Shown here: piece by piece, positions 23,234 through 35,300 of the stretch | Layout: each line of letters opens with the position of its first letter | How positions within the stretch are numbered: position 1 is the first letter of the stretch | Assembly (NCBI GenBank): GCA_016859345.1 | Contig: CM029119.1 | Location: 7,663,912 to 7,727,911, forward strand | DNA from: Istiophorus platypterus | Taxonomy: Eukaryota > Chordata > Actinopteri > Istiophoriformes > Istiophoridae | DNA length: 64,000 nt | Reading direction: 5' to 3' | Position numbers and translations under genes: made by a program | Notes under the pieces: model-generated | Databases searched by the model: none | Told to the model about the DNA's origin: nothing | The model's input: only the letters and a program-made list of their open reading frames with translations

Positions 23234-26200
23234 TTTATTTATAGTTTCTAAATTAAAGCAAAGTACAATGAACAGTACAAAATAAAACAAAATATATTCA
23301 TATATATACAATATAAAATGGTTCCGTTCAGAACATTTAAAAAGTACAATAGATTGTGAAATAATTAATGAGGACTTTGATATAAATTATCCATATGTAA
23401 ATTTAGTTTTCCTTTAGTTTCCTCATGACCGAGAGAAAAATAGGTTCTTCTGCTTTTTTTCTTTTTGTAAACGCTGTGTTGGTCCAACCTCTTGTCGGGG
23501 TCTGAGATTGAACCTTGTAAGCTTGGCACCATTTTATCAATACAAGTAAGCAGCTCATGAAAAACTACCACAGCAGCACAGATATGACTTCTAACCGTCA
23601 GAGGGAAACGATTCGCATTTGAAAAAAAAAAAGCCACCTGTGATATTTGCGTGACCTCGAGTGGCTCAGGCAGTGTCTGTAAACATGAAAAGAATCTGTA
23701 CCAAAGCTAGAGACCGGGAAGCTGAGATTTGAGCAATGTTACACACCAGAGCATGTACCCTCATCTCCAGGTGAAAAAAAAATAAAAATCTTATCATCTT
23801 TCTTTGACTCTTCCCAGTTTGTCATCCCTGGAGCTGTACATCTGTGCTCTGTTACAGACTGAAAGACAAACCTTTTTTTTCAGCTTGTTTCTAGCAGTGG
23901 CAGAAAATAATAAGTGTTCACTAATCCACATGAAAACTAGAACCTTCAGCGGCATTTTTCATTAATGTTTAATACTGAAAACTTTAGCGTTTTTGGCATA
24001 ACGGACAGTGGGAAAGACTGAAATTTTTGAAAATCTTCAAATGTTGGGATTCAAAGATGCATGTTTGGTTTTTGTGCACCACCCAGCTTTGTTTGTTTGA
24101 TATTACAGTCAAATCTGCACAAATATGAAATCTTATCCTTCTTTACACATTGTAACATAAATATCCAGGATAATTTTTGGAACTAAATATCTCTACATTT
24201 GGAAAACTTTAAGAGTGGAGTGGAAATTTATGCACTGGTGAGCATCCAATGACTCTTAGTCATACGGTTCCATCTCTGGAGCTACAGTCGCCTGCTTTAC
24301 CTGCATAGTCCTGCAGTGACGGTTACCCATATCTAAGTAGAACTAAACACAAAGAGAAGGCAACCTGGCCGGCTTGTTGGCAAGCAGCAGTTCAGAGCAG
24401 CTACTGCATATAAAGTTGTTTGCACTGCAGCCTCTTTCTTTTATGGATCCCAACAGCAAAGCAGCCTCTCTGCCCCATGCTCAGTCTTGGGCTTATATAT
24501 AACAAGGCATTGGGCATAACAGCACAATGGATTGGCATAGGGAGGTACAAAAGCATCAAAGAAAGATTATGGCAGTAGAGAATATGGGACACGACAACAA
24601 TAAAATAAGTGCAAAAAAAGCCCACTTATGATAAAATTCAGGACCAGGACAAGAGGCAGCAGTCAGAGAACTGTCAAGTACACTGCTATAAAGTTAAGTT
24701 GCATTTTTGAAAGAGACTAGCACAGAAATTACCAAAATGTCGGGTATGGTCACATCAGCTATGGTTCATTCGTCAATGAGTTTTACACAGAATTGTCACT
24801 AACCTTCAAACATCATCTCATACCGCAGTAACGACTGTATTGAAACCAATCAAGCGGAGGACGTGGACCGCCCAAAGTGATGGGCCGTGTGTCATTGACA
24901 GGCTGTTAATATTTAGCTCATGCCATCCTTCACCAAGCATTTCTTATACTGTAGAAAACAAATGTCACTAAAAGACAGCAATTAAATTAACACCATGCAA
25001 CCTGTCAGATCCACTTATTAAAGGAAGATATCCTGTTTACGGTCTAGCTTGGGGCTCCGGTGTATCCTCTCAACAGCCATGCATCAATCCCGACACGTGG
25101 GGGTGTTGTGACATGAGCACCACATGATGATGAAGAACGTAGAGGCTTTATATGAAGAGTGCCAGCGCTGTTGTCTGTTGTGTCTGCTGTCCCTCCTTCC
25201 CTCAGAAACCAAAACCGTCACACGCTGTCAGCCAGAGCCCGAGGAGAGTCAGGCCTCTATCGGTGCTCTCCTTTGAGATGGGCTGCCATCTGAGTGCAGG
25301 AGAGGCTTTTCTCAGACAGGAGAGGACTTGTTTTTGAAGGTGTGTTGGTGCTGTGGTTGACCAAGGCTCGGGGCCGGGAGATTTGGCTTACACAAAAGTA
25401 AGAAGTATCTAGTAAGATACTTCTAATTTTCTCCTTTCTGCTCTTTTTTCCAGAGGAGACTTGTATAAGTAACAAAACGAAACACTGGAAATTTCACTCT
25501 GCGTGAGGAGAACTTGGCAGAGTGTCATTCTTTGAGGTTCAGGGGCAACAAGAATTACCAATCCTTTGATTTTATTCCTGCGTGTACTTCCAGGAGGGGT
25601 CATATTCACAGTTAATGTGTTTTCCACAAAAGCATAGCAATTTACTAGCCCTTTTTTACAACCCTTTAGGTTCTTATAAATCTTCAGTTAAAGAGGCACA
25701 TTAACCTCCTCTCAGGCATCCTCTTTAGCTTCATTACAGGCTAACAGGGTATGAATGCATTATTCATCAATGTATCTTTGCTATCCCAAGCAATATTATT
25801 TCCTAGTATACACAAGAGTTTCCATCAAGGATACATTACTATCAAGTATTGGCTGATCTTTTCTGTTTTTAATATGTCTGGAAATGGCTTACTCTGGCTA
25901 TATCACACTGATTCTCTCAATTAACAACAAGTCTTCTACGGACAGTTTCATATGGAAGCGAATGCTAAGAACTGTATTTATGACCAACTATCAGAACTGG
26001 CAAATGCATATTTTTTTTTTCCTAGGCAGCCAGCGGACATTCAAATGAATTATTGATTGAAAGACTGAAAAATGGAACATAGCATGAGTAAATGTAATTG
26101 CTATCCTCGCCAAGGCTTCATTCACACTGAAGATAATATATGACAGAAGCCCCGACCATAATTTTTTTTGTGTGCAAAAGAAGAACTGCAGCGAGGTGTC

Positions 26201-26972
26201 TGCACACTGCAGGGCAACATCCAAAGATGTGAGCACTTGCAATATTAAACTGCATTTACAATAAACAAGTTTGTGAACAAGTTGGAGAAGTGAGTCCAGC
26301 TACATTGAAATATCTTAAACAGTCCAGGAGTGCTCAGTTTGTCTTCTCTCTACTGAACCTGTTGAACTTTCACAGTGGAAAAAAATGATATTTGATCACA
26401 AATATGAAATTTAACTGAAGCTACCAATCGGCAGGTTTCAATCCAACATAAGCCTTTTTCCCTCTGCTTTTGCCCTCTCTACTTAGTTCTTTCTATGGCT
26501 TATTCTGTAAAGCACAGAAGATTTATAAAATCATGTGAGCTTGAGTTGTTGGTGGTCACCTAACAAACCAGGGGATTTTGCCTCATAGACTATTTTTCAG
26601 GGAATCAGAGCCATACAGGAGTTATCAGAAGAACAACAATCATAGCATTAATTTTGCACCATTTGAAACTTTTCTCTTTTCCCCTAAAAGAGGAAAAAAT
26701 ACAAATAAATATACTCTTGGTTATGAACATACAATATACACACCCACTATCAAATGAAAAACGGGGACAACTTAATAACACTCTTTTTTTCTTTATAGGT
26801 ACATTCTTTTACAAAAGTATACAGTCCCTAAGAATGAGAAACTGAGGTATAGACTGGGCCTGACAGAGAGACCCCAATGCCCTCTGGGACACAAAGGTCA
26901 GAGGTCAGTTGATGACACATCCGCGCCCTCCCCAGTTCAGTCTGTCAGAGCGAGAACAGGCAGAGGCCATAA

Positions 26973-27036
<64 letters not shown>

Positions 27037-28505
27037 GTGTGTGTGTTTGAATGTGCGGTCTTCTCTCGAGTTTGTCCACATTGACCCACAGAATCAGGCC
27101 GTGGCTGCTCTCAAAGACAAAGAGGAGACGTGTGTGTGTTTGTGTCTTTATGTGTATGTGTGTCTGTGTGTGTCCTTGTCGCGCTGAGAGCCACAGAGCA
27201 TGACATGGCATATTTTACACGGTGCGCCTAGCAAGTCGGTGTTAAATGTTTGAGACAGCAACAGGAGTCTGCTCGCCGAAGTGATGACCATCCAGGAAAC
27301 TTAAGCTGTTATTTTCTGTCTTTCCTCCCCTGTCACGCGGTCACTTCGATTTCCCATCTTCATGTCTTGTCTGTGTTATGTGAACTATGTTTCTGTATCC
27401 ACAGTGTAGGTACAATATCATGGAAATAATAGAGAAAAACAGATGCCATTTTATTCTTAAAAGACCCTATGAAGGGAAAACAACAGTAATACCTCTAACT
27501 TTAAGGTACTCCTTGATGATGAAAGATTCTTGCATTCAAAAATTTTTCTTCCATTCTTCCTGCACCTGCACTGGGAAGGAATTTCTTAATCTGTTTACAG
27601 CTTCTACTCAGCAGCTCAATTTGGAGAAAATGTTCTATTAGATGTTTCTTGTTTTTTCTTTTCGTATGCCAGCAATTCTGCAAAAAAACACACAGTGACC
27701 CCTGCAGGTTACAGCCGGGGTGTAAAATCAAAAACACATATCGATAATCATATTTCCATGGTGCTTCAGTGTTTTTGCTTAATACTGGTCCTGGAAATAA
27801 ATGAATTATTCTATAAATCTTCCCCTGCAGCACAGCCAGAAGACTCAGGTTGAGGCCTCTATTCTGTGTAAGCGCCTTTAAGTAAAATACAGAAACCCTA
27901 TTAGTTTAAGGGGAGATCCTGCAGCTGATCTTCATTTCTGACCTTTATGAAAGACAGAAAATTTCTCCAAGCATTTTGCCGCCAACAGCACTTATTCCTA
28001 CTTTTCTGCTCCCTTTAATTCCTTTTTTCTTGCTCCAGAGGCACATGTCACAAACTAAGATTCCTCTTCCTTGAGGTGTTTACATGTCTGAAAGATTTAC
28101 TCAAAGAAACGAATGAAGAAACAACTTTTTAGAAAGCCTCTGAACAAAAAAAGGAAAAAAGTGCAGTGGCTAAATGCTGACTGAAAGCTTAGTGCTGGTA
28201 ATGTGGATGAGATTTCAACGTATATAAAAAGACATACTGCTCCTCAAAATGGATTTGAGGAACATTCACCTGTACTTGTTGCTACTGTAATCCCTCTTTA
28301 ATAAAAGAGACATATTTCTTTGATTTGCAAAGTATCTGTAAAAAAGGATTGTTGGTTGATTTTAGTTTGAATGATCTTATATCATTTCATTTGGGTCTAA
28401 CTTGAGAGGAAGTGGGAATGTTTACAACGATGAAAGGGGGAACCTTTGTGTGGAACAGGTCTGGAGTCAGTGTGGAGGAGGGCCAGAGGGGAGGTGAGGG
28501 CATCA
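23234..28505 (-). other. rhbdl1: probable long 3' UTR of rhbdl1
   Basis: There is no coding frame and no other gene between the rhbdl1 stop and the Amun-like gene. At the far end the reverse strand has AATAAA (TTTATT at 23234-23239 on +), preceded by an AU-rich run with several TGTA-type elements, which looks like a mature 3' end. If used, the 3' UTR is about 5.3 kb. Shorter forms are possible, because TTTATT or TTTAAT hexamers also occur nearer the stop (for example near 28012 and 27452). A GT microsatellite at 26976-27033 lies inside. Confidence 0.45.
26976..27033. repeat. (GT)n microsatellite
   Basis: Perfect GT run of about 58 bases. A more interrupted GT-rich stretch follows at about 27130-27178. 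Confidence 0.95.
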
Positions 28506-31500
28506 TCAGGGAGGAGGTGGGATCTGGACCCCCAGGAGCTCATAAGCGAAGATGTTCCAGAAGATGGCAAACAGGAGGAAGGTGATGAAGGAGAAGACAA
28601 TGACCCACCAGGAGCACTGTTTCTGCAGGCTCTCCTCATAGCTGCGCAGGATCAGCAGCCCCATGCTGATACCAACCACGGCTCCCGAAAGATGTGCCAT
28701 AAAGCTGGGCTGGGGCCCCGAGGACGGCAGCGGCGGAGAGAAGCGGAGCCAGACTGCACGGCCCACCTCTGAACTCACTGCGGAGGACAGAAGAAAGAAG
28801 GCGGTAGAATTACTGTGGAGAAATCTCCGTTGTATTCAGGTCAGACTAGGATCCCGATTTTCCATAATGGTGTAAAAGGAATAGTTGGACATTTAGAGAA
28901 ATACTTATTTGCTCTCTGGAGGAGAGTTAGATGTGAACACTAATACCATTTTTATGTCTGGACTATAATTATGAAGCCACAGTCAGCGGCTGGTTGATTT
29001 ATCTTAGCATAAAATCCACAAATTAACACATTATATCTCATTATTTAATCAAAGCTTTAGTGGTGCTGGTAGGAAGCTTTTATTATCTGTGAACAGAACC
29101 AGGCTTACTGGTCCCCACCAATTCCATACTTTGTTTTGAGCTAAGCTAACAATATGCTAGCCTTAGCCTTAAATGTAATAGACAGGTGTGCGAATGGTAT
29201 AAATTTTCTCATCTAACTCTTGCCGGAAAGAAAATTAGCATATTTCCCAAAATGTTGAACTATTCATTTAATTAATCTGGGCGATTTAATCAAGTCTGAT
29301 AAAAATGATCATTAATAGCAGTTTGCTCTTATTCTAAAATTAAGACATTCGTTCAATGCATTCATTCATTTGTATAACTCACTTTCCCTCATATAAAGAA
29401 CAGGAAAAAGATCCAAGTTTACTTAATTTCATTGCCTAAAGAGGAGCTATACTGTGTACTTTACCAAAGTGTTTTATCACAGTCTGCTTCTATCTGCACC
29501 CAAAGAAAGGTCATACAAGGTTTTAAATGGATCCTTCCTTTAAAAATTGCTTACTAAATTTATGTTCAGTTGTTTTTCTCCCAGCGCTTTCAAAGTCCCT
29601 ATAGCTAAATAAAAACTCAACACTGATAACATAAAAGCAGAGCAAATGTTAATCCAGCCATCACTGTAGATCACAGAAACTATGTGTCATATTTTATTTT
29701 GAAATGCCACATCCCCTTGTTTGTAAAACACTGAGGAGAGATATAACATTCTCATAGTGTCTCTGCTCTCTCAGTTCGGGGGCGGCAGGCTTGGGACAGA
29801 TGGAGGGAACATATTGCTCAGTAATGAAAGTCATAGTGTTTCGGTTCTCATGTGGAGAAAGAGGACAAGTAGTGTGACTCAAATGCTCCAAAAACAAAGC
29901 AACATGTCCAATCAAGAGGCTTTTCAACCCCACTTGCAGATAAATAGTCTGTTATCATGCTGAACTGTGAATAGGAATGCGGACATTTAAACATGCTGAA
30001 ATTGAAAGATAATTCACACTAACCTTTCAACTACAAATTCAAGATAAATAGCAACAGCAGGAACAGGAGTGTGGGACTCTGAGGGTAAATCTGGAGAACT
30101 TACTGCAAACTAGCGCCAGGATCATGCGGAGCAGCTTGTAAGGACAGCGCATCCCGGCCCAGTTCTACAACACAGAGCGAAAGTGTCTCGTCAGCTTAAA
30201 CAATCACGACACAAGCAACCATTACATATATGAGTATTTTAACTGCCAGGGAGGAGGCACCTCACTTTCTATCCTCTGGACATATTTAGACTAGAGAGAA
30301 AGACAATCCATATGATATGATATGACAAAGGAGGCAGCACTTACACAAGACAGAGACACGATTATACACCTGGCTGCTCTCCACTTACTGGTTCCAACCC
30401 AGTGGCACTCTATTAATTATGGCTAAGATAATTCAACAGAATGGGAGAATGGGCCAATAAATAGCCCTTGTGATTCTTCAGGGGAAAAAAAAAGAACAAT
30501 GGCATCCTGACTTAGAATAACACATTTACTCCCCAAGATGAATAATTGCACCAATCACGTCCCTCCTTAAGTTCCTGGCTGTGGGAATAGGACCCCGTGC
30601 CAGTGTTTTTAGTTTTCACTTAAAGCAGAAAAAGAAATGGTGAGTGCCATGAAAATTTTGAGAAATGTATTAATAAAACCTGCTGTGTCCATATGTTTCA
30701 AACAAGCCAAGAGTGGCAGTGCACCTGATTTGACAGTATTTCTAAAAACAAATGACTGATGTCTACAGAGGGGAAGAGGTCATGCAGAGGAGGTGGTCTG
30801 AGCTGTGTGTGATGTGACGTTGCTGCTCTCTGATGGGAGGCAATTTTCTCTGATATGCCCCCATACTCACAGGAGAAGGGTAATCTTTAACCAGAGGACA
30901 GCCAATCCATTTTGTCTGTTACAGATCTTGTTACCACACTGTCGACATTGAAATGCTGAAGAAACTGATGTTTGTGTGTGTTTGTGTGTGTGTGTGTGTC
31001 TGCGTATGTGTGTGTGTGAGAAAGAGACTGTGAGAAAGAGCCCCTGTTATTAAGGTCAAAATGGAAGGGGTCCTTTTTCTTTAAAAACATTCAAGAACAG
31101 TAAAAACAAAAGATTTACATGTAATGTCCAAAGTTTCGTTATTAATACACTGTATGGTTTTGAGATTTACTCTGACAATTTCAATGGAGCTGTATGACTT
31201 CCAGATAGTCGTGTCCTCAGCACAGCTTGAAACTTAGCTGATCCTGAAAAACGTCTTTTGAGGTAAACCAGATGATGATGGTTGATGGCAGATGGCCAGA
31301 AAGTTACTGGGTCGAGACTGGACAAGAGGTCAAGATTTCCTTAAAAAAAAAAAAAAGTAGAACAGAACTAAGACTTGTCTTCAAAGATTTCTCAACAGGG
31401 GGAACAGCCCAAGAAACTGTCTTAGCTGCTGCAAGCACACAGTTATACAGTTACACAGTCTTTGCTTTAAGCCTGTCAGTGCACTTTGATTTCTATCCCT

Positions 31501-32300
31501 GCTGGCGTCTCCACTGCCCACAGTGAACAGCGACATTAGTTTAAGTGATTCATCAGATGTAAAACCGCCTCGAGAGTTGAAGGGAACACGGAAGGCATTT
31601 CACATAGAAATCTTCTGACTGAAACAGACACAGCATCTTGGGAGTTCGCTGCCTGTTTTTCCAGTGGACACAAATAAATACAGTCTTAATAATTGATAAA
31701 AGAGTCTGAAATGGCACTTCAAATGATATTCGATACAGTTGACAAGAACTTTGGAAAAAAAGGAAAGGCTCAGCAATATGAGATACTGGAAGAGGGTCCT
31801 TGGGGTCTCCAGTTCATCAACGACCTTCAGTGAAAGCTTCTTCACTTTGCTGATGATTAGATTAGAGGTCACATTGTCTCTAGAATATTCAGTGGCGTTG
31901 TTCCAGAAACTGCTGGGCAATGAAAAGTATTCATCACAGTGATGTGATCCTACTGCAGCGAGAAAAACATCCAACTAGCATCTGCTGGGGGGGGGGGGCT
32001 AAAACAAAAATACAAAACAGACAACAGTGAAGACAGGGATGTTGGTAGGAGTATGAGTTGGTCCCTGTCTTTTTCGCTCACGCAATGTGGATGGCTCTGA
32101 AATTCCATCTCTAACGTAACAATGTAGGCGATGATGGCAGTTACCATGACAACGTTGGCCAGATGCGCCGAGCACAGAGCGTAGACTCCCCCAGAGCCCC
32201 CCACCACTGGAGCCCGCATGTCGGTGATGGACACTGTCAACGAGCCTGCGGAGACAGAGAGAGTGACATGAGAATGAGGGAGAGTATGCAATGCAGGGAG

Positions 32301-32345
<45 letters not shown>

Positions 32346-35300
32346 TGTGTGTGTTTGTGTGTGTGTTTGTGTGTGTGTGAGAGAGCAAAGGACAGCATTT
32401 TTCAGGCGAGGGGAAAAACAAAGGGAGGGTCAGATTATCATCATGCAGCAACATAAGTCACCTACCTTGGAGCATTTTTCTAAAAAAACTATGTAAAATA
32501 TTACATGGGCTAGCTGTGTTACATCAGCTGACCTTAACATGCCCTTTTGTTTTACATCCAGAATACATGACACCCTTTCAACCACACACATGTTCTGTGT
32601 TGTGAACAGTATAGCACAGGTTTTTCCTCTATGTAAGCAGGCTGCTTAAACCATGGTTAAGTAATTATGTTAAAATGGTGGTATCTGACCTTAAAGAACT
32701 GAAAAGCAATATATACTAACTGAATCTTCCTTAAACGATGCTACAGTAAAAGAAAAAAAAAAAAAAGTCCATTTAAAAATGATCTCTGATCAAAGTAAAG
32801 CCAGGCCAACACAGGCCAACCTTGCTTAGGAGGATAATTTCCAATTTGTGTGCCATAAAAATGCTTTGTGTTATATTCATGAGCAAAGTTTAATCTGGGA
32901 TATGTAGATATGGAAACAAGCCAAATGTGCCGTTTAAAAAGTTATAGTGGTGGTTGTGGTGGGGACAAAGGGATGAACATTACGACATGCATTTTTCTGT
33001 AGCCTGTACAGTGATTGTATAATTAAGGTATAACTACATAAAAAAACTGTAGTTTACCATTAAGCTTGACTGTTAAAGGAAAATCCACCTGTAAATAGTC
33101 TTTATATTCTTATTTAGAGGGAATTCAGACCCAACCACCTTTTCCACATTTCGTTATGTTGCAGCCTTATTCTAAAATTGATTAAGTAAATAATTGTATT
33201 TTTCCCTCATCAGTCTACAAACAATACCCTATAATGACTAATAAAAAAAACAGAATTTTTGAATTTTTGAAAATTTATTTAAAAGGAAAAACTGAGATAT
33301 GATATTGATATAAGTATTCAGACCCTTTGATGTGACACATGAAATTTAGCTCAGGTGCCTCCCTTTACCCGAACAAGCTCCTTAGTTTGTTTGTTTTTTT
33401 GTTTTACATCTTATTTGTTTTAGTGCTGAAAGACTGGAAACAGGGGGAAACACGCAGCTTGGTTCTGTCCAAAGGCAGCAAAATCTGTCTACCAGCACTT
33501 CTACATCTCACTAATTAAACCCTTAAATTTCATTTGTTTAATCCATACAAAAAAAAATCAATTGCAGAAACAAACAGCAGGTATTCCAGACTACTTTGTT
33601 TCAATGCTACCCCTATGTTTACCAGACGGATATGTGAAGAATATCAATCTTTCAATTTAACTTTCAGGAAGAGTGGGGCTGCGAATATTTCATACAATGT
33701 CAAACTATTGTTTATAAGTGTTTCAGTATCTGACTCAGTTGCTGACATATAGGAAATATCGCAGTGGATTGTTTGGCTAGTTGTTAATGAGAATAACAAA
33801 AATAAGTCTTTAAAAAGTTTTCGCTATCTGCACATAGCAAATGTTACCATTAATAGCTGTTTACTTTCCAGTCTTAGAGGAAACGTTGTGAGTTGCATAC
33901 TAACTTAGCTTGCAAACTTCAGTAGAAGAGGAGAGGTGGGTAATTACTTTCCACTGCTGGAGACAGCTCTTGGCGTGTAAAGGAATGAAGTCTGATGCTG
34001 AACTCACAACGTTTCTTCCAGACTGGTAAATGAACAGCTATTAATGCTGACACCAGTTATGTACCGATAGCAAAAACTTAAATATAGCAGCTTTAAAGAG
34101 TAAGATGTTTTTTAGCAGTGTTAAAGCGTTTAAAGGTGTGTATAGGTAAAATCCTGAATGTAGCACAGCACGCCCGCCGCAGCATTAACCTAAGTACTGA
34201 CACTACGAAATAGGACAGAATTCCAAGCAGGAGAAATCACAGTGGCAGTTGCTTGCGAGGACAGCGTCAGCCACCGTTAATTATGCAAATGAGCTGATAA
34301 GGGAAGCGGAGAGGGCTGATAAAACAAAACAGCCTCTTTTTAATCACACTCGGGGTTTGCTGGAGTTGTGATCTCAGATCTATAATGCATGCTGTAACAT
34401 TCATATTCTGTGTGTATGTGTGTGTGCGTCGTAGGACTGCACTGAGTAAACATCGTCTTAAAGAACGCCTCGTCAGCCCGTGGTGGCAGTGATGATCACG
34501 GAAAGACAGATGGTAATCAGAGCGCATTCCTGAGTCATTCATCTCTCCTTGCTCTGACACCTATGGGCTATTTTATGTGGATTTATTTGGCATATGAAGG
34601 TTGGGGCTTCAGCTACAGATTTCAAGAGATTCACAGTGTCCCATTTTTAGTAGTTCCACAAAATTGCAATTACACAGCATAGCATTCAGTATGTGGTCTC
34701 TGATCTCTTCAAAGTAAAGGAAAAATTGAATTGGAGCAACTTGAGCAGCATCTCTTTGAGTCTTCGCAACTTTTTTGCAGTTAATTTATTACTTCAGTGC
34801 ATTAGAGCTGAAAGATATATTGATGAAATTTTGTAGAATAGAAATAGAATGATATGAAAGATATCATTTGGGGTTTTAGTCTCATACTGGGCTTAAAGTT
34901 TCAGTACAATTAAGGGATACAATTTTAGGAATTTATTTTACTGTTTTACCAGAGTGATATGAACATCACGAACCTAAATTTTGATTACGCTTGTACATTA
35001 AAGTGTGTAGTTAATATGGAAGTACTGCATGTTTGTACCTGTATGTGGAGACAGTTACTGTGTTTTCCTCCAAATATATGCCTTTCAAACTCAGAATACT
35101 TTAGACTGTCTTAAAAATAGTTGGGGAGACACTACAAAAAATTACTAACACTAACTGATTTTTTTTCCCTTTCAGAACAGCATAAAAAAAACACTATCAG
35201 CACTGATGTTTTATCCCCATAAAAAGAGATATATGGCAAATATTTTCCTGTGCCATTTGGGGTGGAGCAGTGCAGATGAGAGTGAACCAAAATAGTGAAG

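Noticed and set aside
32163..32496. Cys-Val repeat open frames over the GT microsatellites (also near 27000 and 54300)
   Set aside because: Direct translations of dinucleotide repeats, not proteins.
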